From NCBI RefSeq assembly GCF_014196845.1, contig NZ_JACIEM010000001.1, positions 930,001 through 994,000 of the forward strand: a stretch of DNA of 64,000 bases, in the 5' to 3' direction. Below the pieces are notes generated by a model. The model was not told where the DNA came from, did no database searches, and worked only from the letters and a program-made list of their open reading frames with translations. Numbering within the stretch: the first letter of the stretch is position 1; the number at the start of each line of letters is the position of its first letter. The position numbers and the translations under genes were made by a program. The DNA is from Aurantimonas endophytica. Lineage in GTDB: Bacteria; Pseudomonadota; Alphaproteobacteria; Rhizobiales; Rhizobiaceae. Below are positions 42,690 to 51,635 of the stretch, one piece after another.

Positions 42690-44075
42690 AAGCCTTTCGC
42701 AGCCATCGGCGAAACCCGCCGCCTCGCTCGCCGTGGATATCCGCACCCAGTAGTCATGGGCGTCCTCGCGATCATGATCGGCGAAGACACGCTCGGTGTA
42801 GAAGTCGAGCCCGGATTCGTCGAACGCCTGCCGCGCGAACTGCCATTCAGAGGCCTCGACACCGAACCTGACGCACTGGTTGAAGCCGCGCTGTGGCCGG
42901 ATGCGGGTCTGAACGGCGGAGCCCAGGCGCGTCTCGAACACGCGGCGGTTTGCGGCGCAGACAGCCGCTGTCGCCGCGAGTTCCGCGGCATAGCGGCGAA
43001 ATGCCAGAGGCCAGTCGACCGTCGCGTCGAGGAAATGCCAGAGCCCGCCAAAGCTGGCGAAGTCGTCGCCCCAGGGCGAGAAAAGCCGCAGATAGCGCGA
43101 TGCCTGCCGGACCGCGCCGGCCACCGCCGCGTCGATGGCAGCCGTGCTGACCTCGGCACACCCCAAATGAAGTGCCCTCACTCGCCGCGCCGCCGCCCGG
43201 AGCACCATGTCCACCGCCAGGGCACTCGCCCCCGGATGAACCGGCGACCAGAGCGAGCGCTCGTTGTGCCGGCGCACGAAGCCGATCACCGGCTCGTCGG
43301 CGATGATCCAGCCGGCCCTGAGGCCCGCCAGGCTGCGCGACTTGGAGAATGAGTTGATCCAGACCAGCCGCCGCGGGAAGCCCCGCATGTCGGTGGCGAC
43401 CGGATGCGGCGGGTCGGGATCGTCGGGCCAGGCAAGGTCCGGCACCTCGTCGAACACCAGCCAGGCACCAGCCGCCTCGACCAGTTCGACGAGCCGCGCC
43501 AGTTCACCGGCGTTATAGGCCTCGCCCGACGGGTTGGTCGGCTGGGTCAGCACGACGATGTCGGGCCGTTCGCGCCGCAGGCACTCGGCGGCCTCGTCGA
43601 GGCTCGGCAGGATCCGGGCCTCTTCTGCCGAGCATGCCGTCCGGTAGACGATGCCGCACTCGTCGCAGATGGCGGAGAAATAGCTGTAGTTGAGGCTGAG
43701 AACGAGCGCCGTGCGCGCCCCCGCGACATCGGCCATGTAGCGGAAGGCGGCGGCCAGGGCCCCGGTCGCGCCGGCCGTCATGGCGATGTTCGCGAGCCCC
43801 ACGCCCCCACGTACCTGGTCGCCCCCGACCCGCTCGTGCGTCTCGAAGGCGATGGCTGCCAGCAGCGCCGGCGCGCCGCCGGGAGCGGTGTAGTTTTCGA
43901 CCAGTCGCCGCTCCGTCAGTTCGCGCGCCGCGATCTCCAGCAGCACCGCCGGCGCCTTCAAATGGTTCACCCCCGAGGAGAGATACCGCACGGCGCCGTG
44001 CCGCTTCAGCACGGCAAGACGCCGATCGGGATCGTAGAAATAGGCGTTGGCCCGCTCCAGCGACCGGTAGGTCAC
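42669..44075 (-). CDS. Class I/II PLP-dependent aminotransferase
   Basis: 468 residues. NYTAPGGAPALLAAIA and MTAGATGALAAAFRYM are the N-terminal cofactor region, VVLTQPTNPSGEAYNAGEL the Asn/Pro motif, WLVFDEVPDLAW the pyridine-binding Asp, and WINSFSKSRSLAGLRAGWII the Schiff-base Lys245. Longer than average (~400). It overlaps the upstream decarboxylase-like gene by four bases. Probable roles: transamination of an amino-acid or keto-acid building block, or a beta-elimination/lyase reaction; the substrate is not clear. Confidence 0.86.
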   Translation of the reverse strand: MTYRSLERANAYFYDPDRRLAVLKRHGAVRYLSSGVNHLKAPAVLLEIAARELTERRLVENYTAPGGAPALLAAIAFETHERVGGDQVRGGVGLANIAMTAGATGALAAAFRYMADVAGARTALVLSLNYSYFSAICDECGIVYRTACSAEEARILPSLDEAAECLRRERPDIVVLTQPTNPSGEAYNAGELARLVELVEAAGAWLVFDEVPDLAWPDDPDPPHPVATDMRGFPRRLVWINSFSKSRSLAGLRAGWIIADEPVIGFVRRHNERSLWSPVHPGASALAVDMVLRAAARRVRALHLGCAEVSTAAIDAAVAGAVRQASRYLRLFSPWGDDFASFGGLWHFLDATVDWPLAFRRYAAELAATAAVCAANRRVFETRLGSAVQTRIRPQRGFNQCVRFGVEASEWQFARQAFDESGLDFYTERVFADHDREDAHDYWVRISTASEAAGFADGCERLSRLLCR

Positions 44076-45397
44076 GACGCGGCCCGATCGTCCGGCACCG
44101 CCTGCAGCGCCAGCACCTCCTCGAAGCGCACCCGCCGCGCCACCAGCGTCTCGCGGGCGCCGTCGACGAGGATTTCCGGCGGCCAGTCATGGCCGAGAAA
44201 GTTCAGCGCGCTGGCCTGCCTCGCATAGGCGCCGCAATTCCCGAAGACCAAGAGGTCGCCCGGCGCGAGATCGGCCGGCAGGGGCACCGCGCTCGCCAGC
44301 CGGTCCGTCGGCGTGCAGAGCGGCCCGCAGAGTTCGATCGGCAGGCTGGCGCCGGCGCGCGGCGGCCCCGCCACCGCCACCTGCCGGCGCAGGAAGCGCA
44401 GCGTCCCCGACAGGCTGGCGACATGGTGGCTGCCGCCGTCGAGCGCGGCGAAGCGGCGGCCATGCGTCGTCTTCACGGCGACGACGCGGCAAAGGTAAGT
44501 GCCGGCGCACCGCACCAGATAGCGTCCCGCCTCGAAGCCGAGTTGTGGCGACAGGCCCGCCTCGGCCAGTGCCGCGCGGACCGGCCCGCGCAGGAACGCG
44601 GCGATCGGGCCGAGGTCGAGCGGCGCGTCGTCGGCATAGAACGGCGCGCCGAACCCGCCACCGAAATTGACCAGGAGCGGCTTCCGGTGACGCGACAGCC
44701 GCAGTACGGCTTCGAGGAATGCGCCAAAGCGCGCGACGTGATCGTCGGCGACGAGCGAACCCGACGCCTGGTGGTTGTGGAAGCCGATGATGTCGAGCGG
44801 CGACGCCGGCGCTTGATCCGAAAGGATCGTGATGGCCGCCGCCTCGTCCATGCCGAACGCCGAATCGCCGACCCAGCCGCCACGCCGCGCCGCCTGCGTG
44901 GCCGGAATGTCCAGGCGCAGCGTCACGCCGACGCGCCGGTTCTGCGACGCCGCAATGACGCGCAGCCGCTCGACCTCGTCCGGCGACTCGATCTGGACGG
45001 CGAGGATGCCGGCCGCGACGGCAGCGGTGATATCCGCGTCGGTCTTGGCTGGCCCCGAGAACACGATCCGCCCCGGCGCAATGCCGGCCGCCAGCGCCAG
45101 CGCGAGTTCGCCCCGCGAGGCCACCTCCGCGCCGAGCCCCATCGCGCCGAACAGCCTTACGACTGCCGGATTGGGATTGGCCTTGATCGCGTAGAAGAGT
45201 GGCGCGCCGGCCGGCAGCGCCGCCAGCAGCTGACAGGCGGCGGCCCGCATGGCGGCACCATCATAGACGAAACATGGCGTGCCATGGTGCGCGGCGAGGC
45301 GTTCGAAACGTGCCCGCGAGATTGCCGGCGCTGGCAAACCGATCGCCGCCGCTACGTCTCGGTCCAACCTTTCGGCCAAGCGCATCTCCTGGTTCAC
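44072..45397 (-). CDS. LysA/ornithine decarboxylase-fold PLP enzyme (type III)
   Basis: 441 residues from GTG 45397; ATG 45385 is an alternative. PLP Lys72 lies in LFYAIKANPNPAVVR. LGAEVASRGELALALAAG, GFHNHQASGSL, LLVNFGGGFGAPF and CGPLCTPTDRLAS (active-site Cys at the dimer interface) complete the alanine-racemase-fold decarboxylase pattern. It could make a diamine for polyamine synthesis. Alternatively, like butirosin BtrK, which belongs to this fold, it could decarboxylate an aminoacyl-ACP; the two ACPs in the cluster make that attractive. Coupled to the aminotransferase. Confidence 0.85.
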   Translation of the reverse strand: MNQEMRLAERLDRDVAAAIGLPAPAISRARFERLAAHHGTPCFVYDGAAMRAAACQLLAALPAGAPLFYAIKANPNPAVVRLFGAMGLGAEVASRGELALALAAGIAPGRIVFSGPAKTDADITAAVAAGILAVQIESPDEVERLRVIAASQNRRVGVTLRLDIPATQAARRGGWVGDSAFGMDEAAAITILSDQAPASPLDIIGFHNHQASGSLVADDHVARFGAFLEAVLRLSRHRKPLLVNFGGGFGAPFYADDAPLDLGPIAAFLRGPVRAALAEAGLSPQLGFEAGRYLVRCAGTYLCRVVAVKTTHGRRFAALDGGSHHVASLSGTLRFLRRQVAVAGPPRAGASLPIELCGPLCTPTDRLASAVPLPADLAPGDLLVFGNCGAYARQASALNFLGHDWPPEILVDGARETLVARRVRFEEVLALQAVPDDRAAS

Positions 45398-45456
45398 GTC
45401 ACCAGGATATTATGCAACTTAAGGATGCATACGCAAGCGCTGCCAGCGACGCGGTA

Positions 45457-46218
45457 TCAGATCGAGCCGGCCTCGACCATGTAGTTGTTCGCCGTGCACA
45501 TGGCGGCGTCGTCGGAGGCGAGAAACAGCACCATCCGCACCACGTGGACGGGTTCGATCAGGTCCGGCAGGCACTGCCGCTGGCGGTGCTTCTCGATCGA
45601 TTCCGGCGTCACCCAGAGCTGCTTCTGGCGCTCGGTCATGATCCAGCCCGGTACCACCGTGTTGACCCTGATCCGGTGTTCGCCGAGGTCGCGCGCGAAG
45701 GAGCGGGTGAGACCGTGCACGGCCGCCTTGGCGGTCGTGTAGGCCGGCATGCCGCCGACCGCTTCCCACCACGAGTTCGACCCCATATTGATGATCGAGC
45801 CGCCGCCTGCGTCGATCATCCCGGGCGCGGCGGCCTGGATGGCGAAGAACATGTGCCGGAGATTGGTGGCGATCCGCTCGTCGAAATAATCCGGCGTCAT
45901 GTCCTGCCAGCCATGGCGGTCGTCGCGTGCGGCGTTGTTGACGAGCACCGTCGCGGGACCATGCTGCTCGGCGAGCGAAGCGAAGGCAATGCGGAGCTGG
46001 GAGATGTCGCGAAGGTCGCAGGGTTCGAAGGCGACTCCGCCCTTGCTGCCGGCAAGCTCTGTGGCCAGCGCCGTTCCGGCCTCGCGGTCGATGTCGACGA
46101 AGCCGACCTGGGCGCCCTGCTCGGCAAAGGCCCGCACCATTTCGGCGCCGATTCCGGAGGCGCCGCCGGTGACGATCACGCTGGCGCCGTCGAGGCTTGG
46201 GTAGGTGGCAAGACGCAT
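45457..46218 (-). CDS. Short-chain dehydrogenase/reductase
   Basis: 253-residue classical SDR. ASVIVTGGASGIGAEMVRAFA (NAD(P)-binding TGxxxGIG), VGFVDIDREAG (Asp after beta2, favouring NAD+), VLVNNAARDD, NMGSNSWWEAVGGMPAYTTAKAAVHGL (catalytic Ser...Tyr-x-x-x-Lys) and RVNTVVPGWIMTERQ are all present. AAGGGG precedes the ATG. It is the first gene of the minus-strand SDR-decarboxylase-aminotransferase unit; 59 bases separate it from the next gene. Substrate unknown. Confidence 0.88.
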   Translation of the reverse strand: MRLATYPSLDGASVIVTGGASGIGAEMVRAFAEQGAQVGFVDIDREAGTALATELAGSKGGVAFEPCDLRDISQLRIAFASLAEQHGPATVLVNNAARDDRHGWQDMTPDYFDERIATNLRHMFFAIQAAAPGMIDAGGGSIINMGSNSWWEAVGGMPAYTTAKAAVHGLTRSFARDLGEHRIRVNTVVPGWIMTERQKQLWVTPESIEKHRQRQCLPDLIEPVHVVRMVLFLASDDAAMCTANNYMVEAGSI

Positions 46219-46564
46219 CTGTCATCCCCTTGTTGCGCCGAAGGCAGAGAAGGCGCCGGTGGAGCCGGCAAGCGGCAGGTTCCGCGGCGCCTAGCACGGA
46301 TCGCGCCGGCCTTCGAGCCTGGCACGCCCGGGCACGTGCAGGGCGACCACATACCTGCCCGGTATCATCAGAGAAGGCTGATCCCGCCTTGAATCCGATT
46401 GACTTTGAAAGCCGGCACGGTAGTGCCGGCGGCATGGTATTCCGCCGCCTTATCGATGGTTGCGAGAGCGGTCCTTGGCGCTGCTCCGGCCGCCCCGCGT
46501 GTGCGCGGACGCAGGGCGCCTGCCGCGTGGCCCGCGCACCGGCCGACGCAAGCCCATTCCGGCG
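46219..46564. other. Divergent SDR / MFS intergenic region
   Basis: 346 bases without a recognisable gene. A perfect 8-bp stem, GCCGGCAC-GGTA-GTGCCGGC, lies at 46411-46430. Upstream in-frame starts for the MFS gene in this region lack hydrophobic sequence and are not supported. Promoters for SDR and MFS are presumably here. Confidence 0.5.
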
Positions 46565-47767
46565 ATGACCCTCACCCGCGCGCTGCTTTGCCTCGCCCTC
46601 GGCGAAACCATCGTCTGGGCCGGCCTGTATTACCTCTTTCCGGCGTTGCTGCTGCGATGGGAAGAGGCCGAGGCCTGGCCGAAGACATTGCTGACGGCCG
46701 CCTTCGCCGCGGCGGTGATGGTGTCGGCCGTCGTCTCGCCGCTCACCGGCCGGCTGATCGACCGGGGGCATGGGCCGCTGCTGATGACCGGTTGCGCGCT
46801 GTTCGGCGCCGCGATCCTGGCCCTTTTGCCTTTCGCCGGCTCGGTCGAAATCTTTGCGTTCCTATGGCTGCTGATCGGCCTCGCCATGGGCGGAAGCCTC
46901 TACGAGCCCTGTTTTGCGCTGGTCACCCGGACCCGCGGCATCGACGCGAGGCGGGGAATCACGTTGATCACCCTCGTCGCCGGTTTCGCCGGGACCCTCT
47001 CCTTTCCGCTGAACCATTTCGTCGCGGAAGCGGGTGGCTGGCACGCGGCGACCTGGACATTCGCGATCCTCGTCGCTGCCATAGGCGCGCCGCTGCTGTG
47101 GCTCGGTACCAGCCATCTGGAAAGGGAATGGCGCTCGCGGCAGCCGCCCGTCGCCGCCTCCCGTTCAGCCCGCTCGACAGAGCCGCCGCCCGCCATCTGG
47201 AAGAACCCCGTCTTCTGGTCTCTCGCGGCAGGCTTCTCGCTGCTCGGGGCCAACCACGGCATCGTCATCAACCACCTCCTGCCAATCCTCGCCGATCGCG
47301 GCGTCGGCGCCGGCACCGCGGTCTTTGCCGCCTCGATGATCGGACCGATGCAGGTGGCCGGACGTCTCGCGCTGATGGCCTCGGAGAAGCACGTCTCCGG
47401 CCGCGCTGTCGCGACCGGCTGCTTCGCCGCCATTCTCCTCGCGACCGTCGCCTTGCTGCTGGCCGAGATCCAGCCGGCCTTCGTTGCGCTTTTCGTCGTC
47501 CTGCAGGGCAGCGGCCACGGCATCATCAGCATCATGAAGCCGGTGATGATCCGCGAGGTGCTCGGCGAGAAGAATTTCGGCGCGATCAGCGGATCGATTG
47601 CCGTGCCTTATCTGGCGGCCTTCGCCCTGTCGCCCTTTGCCGGATCGCTGCTCTGGGAACTCGGCGGCTACGATCTGGCGCTCGCCGTCGGCGGCATCTC
47701 GAGCCTCATCGGCCTCGTGTGTTTCCGCATCGCCTCGCGCACCCGACCAGGCATCGCCGACACCTGA
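46565..47767 (+). CDS. Major facilitator superfamily transporter
   Basis: 400 residues with about 12 hydrophobic helices in two halves joined by a basic linker (about 180-205, SHLEREWRSRQPPVAASRSA). SPLTGRLIDRGHGPLLMTGCALF is the loop 2-3 signature of MFS proteins. The start MTLTRALLCLALGETIVWAG begins directly with helix 1. It is an inner-membrane transporter of unknown substrate and, by position at the end of the biosynthetic block, a candidate exporter. It is too short and unlike PucC/LhaA to be the light-harvesting assembly factor. Confidence 0.83.
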   Translation: MTLTRALLCLALGETIVWAGLYYLFPALLLRWEEAEAWPKTLLTAAFAAAVMVSAVVSPLTGRLIDRGHGPLLMTGCALFGAAILALLPFAGSVEIFAFLWLLIGLAMGGSLYEPCFALVTRTRGIDARRGITLITLVAGFAGTLSFPLNHFVAEAGGWHAATWTFAILVAAIGAPLLWLGTSHLEREWRSRQPPVAASRSARSTEPPPAIWKNPVFWSLAAGFSLLGANHGIVINHLLPILADRGVGAGTAVFAASMIGPMQVAGRLALMASEKHVSGRAVATGCFAAILLATVALLLAEIQPAFVALFVVLQGSGHGIISIMKPVMIREVLGEKNFGAISGSIAVPYLAAFALSPFAGSLLWELGGYDLALAVGGISSLIGLVCFRIASRTRPGIADT

Positions 47768-47787
47768 CCACCGTCGGCAGAGAAATC

Positions 47788-47805
47788 TGTCAAGCTAGCT
47801 TTACA
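47788..47805. promoter_or_regulatory. PpsR/CrtJ-type site upstream of bchI
   Basis: TGTCAAGCTAGCTTTACA is a TGT-N12-ACA match, 41 bases before the bchI start. PpsR (CrtJ) represses bch and crt genes under oxygen and light. Confidence 0.8.
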
Positions 47806-47845
47806 GCGCTTCTCAAAAGCCAAGTTTACGGCTAGCTTGGATCGC

Positions 47846-48868
47846 ATGAAAACCGTGTTCCCGTTTTCCGCGATCGTCGGACAGGATGCCATGCGATTGG
47901 CCCTGACCATCGCGGCGGTCGATCCGACGGTAGGCGGCGTCCTCGTCTTCGGGGACCGTGGTACCGGTAAATCCACCGCCGTCAGGGCTCTGGCGGCGGT
48001 GCTGCCACCGATGCAGGCCAGCGACTGTGCCTATCGGTGCGATCCGGCGCGAAGCACCGAAGCCTGTGAAACCTGCCGCGACGGCGGAACCGGCCAGACG
48101 AAGGCCACGCCCGTTCCGGTGCCGGTCGTCGACTTGCCGCTCGGCGCAACGGAAGACCGCATCGTCGGCGCCCTCGATCTCGAGCGGGCGCTGACGGCGG
48201 GCGAGAAGCGCTTCGAGCCGGGGCTGCTGGCGCGGGCCAATCGCGGCTTCCTCTATATCGACGAGATCAACCTGCTCGAGGACCACCTCGTCGACCTGCT
48301 GCTCGACGTTGCGGCCTCCGGCGAGAATGTCGTCGAGCGGGAAGGGCTCAGCGTCCGCCACCCCGCCCGCTTCGTGCTAATCGGCAGCGGCAATCCGGAA
48401 GAAGGGGAACTGCGCCCGCAGCTGCTGGACCGCTTCGGCCTCTCGGTCGAAGTCACCACGCCGACCGACCTTGCGACGCGGATCGAGGTGGTCAAGCGAC
48501 GCGATGCCTTTGAGCGAGACCCGGAGGGCTTCGCCGCCGGCTACGATGCCGCCAATGCCGCCGTCCGCGGGACCATCATGGCGGGGCGCCAGCGCCTGCG
48601 CTCCATTGCGGTCCCGGATGCGACGCTGGAGAAGGCGGCGCAGCTGTCGCTTCGCCTCGGCACGGACGGGCTGCGCGGCGAGCTGACGCTGATGCGCGCG
48701 GCCCGGGCGCTGGCGGCGCTGGAGGGCGACGCGGTGGTCGAATGGACGCATCTCGCCCGCCTCGCCCCGCTGGCGCTGTCGCATCGGCTGCGCCGCGATC
48801 CGCTCGACGAGGCAGGATCGGCCGCCCGGGTCGAACGCGCCGTCGGCGAACTCGAAGCGGCGGCGTGA
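47846..48868 (+). CDS. bchI: Magnesium chelatase ATPase subunit I
   Basis: 340-residue AAA+ subunit that, with BchD and BchH, inserts Mg2+ into protoporphyrin IX. FPFSAIVGQDAMRLAL opens the domain. VLVFGDRGTGKSTAVRAL is Walker A, GFLYIDEINLLEDHLVDLLLD Walker B, and VLIGSGNPEEGELRPQLLDRFGL sensor 1 with the arginine finger. ATG 47846 is preferred to the upstream TTG. First gene of bchI-bchD-bchO, with a PpsR site upstream. Confidence 0.97.
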   Translation: MKTVFPFSAIVGQDAMRLALTIAAVDPTVGGVLVFGDRGTGKSTAVRALAAVLPPMQASDCAYRCDPARSTEACETCRDGGTGQTKATPVPVPVVDLPLGATEDRIVGALDLERALTAGEKRFEPGLLARANRGFLYIDEINLLEDHLVDLLLDVAASGENVVEREGLSVRHPARFVLIGSGNPEEGELRPQLLDRFGLSVEVTTPTDLATRIEVVKRRDAFERDPEGFAAGYDAANAAVRGTIMAGRQRLRSIAVPDATLEKAAQLSLRLGTDGLRGELTLMRAARALAALEGDAVVEWTHLARLAPLALSHRLRRDPLDEAGSAARVERAVGELEAAA

Positions 48869-50718
48869 GCCCGGCGGCCCTCTCCGCCGTCACCGACCGC
48901 GCCGCCAATGCCGCGGACGAATTCCCTGAAGCCACCGTCGACATCGCCGCGGCGCTTTGGGCCGAGGCGGTGGAGGCGATGACGCTCTTTGCCGTCGATC
49001 CCTGCGTTGGGCTGCGGTTGCGCTCGCGCGCCGGCTTTGCCCGGGACAGCCTGATGCGCCAGCTGACCGCGCTTCTTCCAGCGAGCGAACCCGTCCGCCG
49101 CATGCCCGCCGGCTGCACGACCGATGCGCTCACCGGCGGGATCGATCTGGCCGCGACACTCGCCGCCGGGCGGCCGGTATCGAGGGCCGGCCTTCTCGCG
49201 AGCGCCCATCGGGGCGTGCTCGTGGCGGCAATGGCCGAACGGATGGCGCCGCAGGCCTGCGGCCTCGTCGTCCAGTGCCTCGACTCGGGATTCGTGCGCA
49301 TCGAACGGGACGGGTTTTCCGCAGAAGTCCCGGCCTGTTTCGGCCTTCTCGCGCTCGACGAAGGCATTGGCCCGGACGAGGCGCCCGCGAGCGCGCTTTG
49401 CGACCGGCTGGCGCTATCGATCGAACTCGATGGCGCGGACCCCCGCCGCGGCGAAGCGCCGTCCAGCGACCGGATCTCGATCGCGGCCGCTCGGGAAAGA
49501 CTGCGTGGCACCGAGACCTGCGGCGAGGCGGCGGCCCAGCTCTGCCAGGCCGCCTGGGCCTTCGGCATCGCCTCGCTGCGGGCCCCGATGATGGCACTGC
49601 GCGTGGCGCGCGCCGCCGCGGCGCTGGCTGGTCGCCCGGTGGTCGCAGAAGAGGATATTGAAGCAGCGATCCGCCATGTGCTGCTCCCCCGCGCCACCCG
49701 GCTGCCGAGCGCGCCAGAGGCGGAGGACGAGCATGAGGCGGACGCCCCTTCCGACGATTCACCGCAGGAGGAGCCGCCATCGAGCGGCAACGACACCGAC
49801 GAGAACGCGCAAGGTGGCGAGCCGCCGTCCGATCTCGTCGTCGATGCCGCAAAGGCGCGGCTTCCCGAAGGCCTGCTGGCGCGGCTCGCGAGCCAGGCGC
49901 GGCTCGATCTCGTGCGCCGCCCTTCCGGCCGCTCCGGCGCGGCAATGCGGGCGCCGCGCCACGGCCGGGTCGTCGGCACGCAGGCCGGCGATCCGCGGCG
50001 TGAACGCCTCGACCTCGTCGCGACCCTCACCACTGCGGCGCCCTGGCAGGTCCTGCGGAAAAGCGAACGTCAGGCATCGACGAGCGTCCAATCGACGAGC
50101 GTGCAGGTCCGCGAGGATGATTTCCGCGTCCGGCGCTATCGTACGAAGCGCGAGACGGCGACGATCTTCGCCGTCGACGCGTCCGGCTCGGCAGCGCTTG
50201 CCCGCCTCGCCGAGGCCAAGGGCGCCGTCGAGCTGATCCTGTCGGAATGCTACGTCCGGCGCGATCGCGTCGCGCTCGTCGCCTTCCGCGGCACGAAGGC
50301 CGAAATCCTGCTGCCGGAGACCAAGTCGCTGACCCGCGCCAAGCGTGCACTCGCCGCGTTTCCGGCCGGCGGCGGCACGCCCTTGGCAGGCGGCATCACC
50401 GCAGCCCTGTCGCTGGCCCGCAGCTCGGCCCGCGAGGGCCGCACGCCGTTGATTGCCCTCCTCACCGATGGGCGCGCCAATATCGGCGTCGATGGTGTCG
50501 CCGGCCGCGCCGCGGCAGCCGCCGACGCCCACGCGGCGGCCCGCGCCGTCCGCGCTGCCGGCATCGCCAGCCTCCTCATAGACACGGCGCAGCGGCCCGG
50601 CAGTGCCGCGCGCGACGTCGCCGATTCCATGGGCGCCACCTACCTCGCTCTGCCGCGGGCCGATTCCCGCGCTCTGTCTACGGCGGTCTCCGCCATGGCC
50701 CGCGACGGCCGGCCGTGA
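48865..50718 (+). CDS. bchD: Magnesium chelatase subunit D
   Basis: 617 residues from GTG 48865, which overlaps the bchI stop (GTGA). It has a degenerate AAA+ domain without a working Walker A (about 20-290), an acidic linker (DDSPQEEPPSSGNDTDENAQ, about 295-325), and a C-terminal integrin-I/vWA domain starting ATIFAVDASGSAALARL (MIDAS DxSxS) and including LIALLTDGRANIG. BchD organises the BchI ring and contacts BchH. Confidence 0.96.
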   Translation: MSPAALSAVTDRAANAADEFPEATVDIAAALWAEAVEAMTLFAVDPCVGLRLRSRAGFARDSLMRQLTALLPASEPVRRMPAGCTTDALTGGIDLAATLAAGRPVSRAGLLASAHRGVLVAAMAERMAPQACGLVVQCLDSGFVRIERDGFSAEVPACFGLLALDEGIGPDEAPASALCDRLALSIELDGADPRRGEAPSSDRISIAAARERLRGTETCGEAAAQLCQAAWAFGIASLRAPMMALRVARAAAALAGRPVVAEEDIEAAIRHVLLPRATRLPSAPEAEDEHEADAPSDDSPQEEPPSSGNDTDENAQGGEPPSDLVVDAAKARLPEGLLARLASQARLDLVRRPSGRSGAAMRAPRHGRVVGTQAGDPRRERLDLVATLTTAAPWQVLRKSERQASTSVQSTSVQVREDDFRVRRYRTKRETATIFAVDASGSAALARLAEAKGAVELILSECYVRRDRVALVAFRGTKAEILLPETKSLTRAKRALAAFPAGGGTPLAGGITAALSLARSSAREGRTPLIALLTDGRANIGVDGVAGRAAAAADAHAAARAVRAAGIASLLIDTAQRPGSAARDVADSMGATYLALPRADSRALSTAVSAMARDGRP

Positions 50719-51611
50719 CCCGCCGACTCGACTGGGCGCGTGACGGCGCGAACTGGCCGCACCGGGCGGCAAGCCGCTTCGTCGCGGCGGCCGGCTTCGA
50801 GTGGCACGTGCAGATCTTCGGCGAGGGCCCCGTCCTGCTGCTCGTCCACGGCACCGGCGCATCCACCCACTCGTTCCGCGATCTCGCGACGAGGCTTGCC
50901 GGCGACCACACGATCGTCATGCTGGACCTGCCCTCCCACGGCTTCACCGACCGCGCGCCCTGGCGCCGGCCGTCTTTGCCCGGCTGGGCCGGGATGCTGG
51001 GCGAATTGCTGGTCCAGTTGCAGGTCCGGCCGACCTACGCGGCGGGCCATTCCGCCGGAGCGGCGATCCTCGTGCGCATGGCGCTCGACGGCCTGTTGGC
51101 GCCGGAGCGCATCGTTTCTCTCAACGGCGCGCTGCTGCCGTTTCCGGGCGTCGCCGCACATCTCTTTCCGCAGCTCGCCAAGCTGCTCTTCCTCAACCCC
51201 GTCGCGCCGCGCTTCTTCTCCTGGCGCGCCCGCAATGGCGGCGCCGTGGCACGGCTGATGGACAGCACCGGCTCGCGGCTGACGCCGGAGGGCATCGCCT
51301 ATTACGAAACGCTGCTCGCCAGCCCTCGCCACGTGGAAGGCGCGCTGACGATGATGGCGAACTGGGATCTCGATACGCTGGCCCGCGACCTGCCGCGCCT
51401 CGCGACGCCGCTGACGCTGATTGCCGGCACCGGCGACCGTGCCGTCCCGCCCGAAGTCTCGTTCAAGGTCGCGCGGATGATCCGTTATGGCGACGTCGTG
51501 CCGCTGACCGGACTTGGACACCTCGCCCACGAGGAAGCTCCGGAGCGCGTCGCCGCGGCCATGCGCGGCGCCTTCGCCCACCGATCCGAATTGGTCCCGG
51601 CCGAGGCCTGA
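50715..51611 (+). CDS. bchO: BchO, alpha/beta-hydrolase linked to magnesium chelatase
   Basis: 298 residues from GTG 50715 overlapping the bchD stop. LLLVHGTGASTHSFRDLATRL is the oxyanion-hole segment, AAGHSAGAAILVRMA the nucleophile elbow (Ser in GHSAG), and LTLIAGTGDRAVPP and TGLGHLAHEEAPERV give the Asp and His region. BchO is conserved after bchID; its exact role in Mg-protoporphyrin formation is unsettled. Confidence 0.95.
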   Translation: MTRRLDWARDGANWPHRAASRFVAAAGFEWHVQIFGEGPVLLLVHGTGASTHSFRDLATRLAGDHTIVMLDLPSHGFTDRAPWRRPSLPGWAGMLGELLVQLQVRPTYAAGHSAGAAILVRMALDGLLAPERIVSLNGALLPFPGVAAHLFPQLAKLLFLNPVAPRFFSWRARNGGAVARLMDSTGSRLTPEGIAYYETLLASPRHVEGALTMMANWDLDTLARDLPRLATPLTLIAGTGDRAVPPEVSFKVARMIRYGDVVPLTGLGHLAHEEAPERVAAAMRGAFAHRSELVPAEA

Positions 51612-51635
51612 GGCAGGAGCCGTCAGGCAGCGATA

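Noticed and set aside
46565-47767. MFS gene as PucC/LhaA light-harvesting assembly factor
   Set aside because: At 400 residues it is shorter than PucC/LhaA, and it lacks family sequence; it precedes bchI but is not coupled to it.
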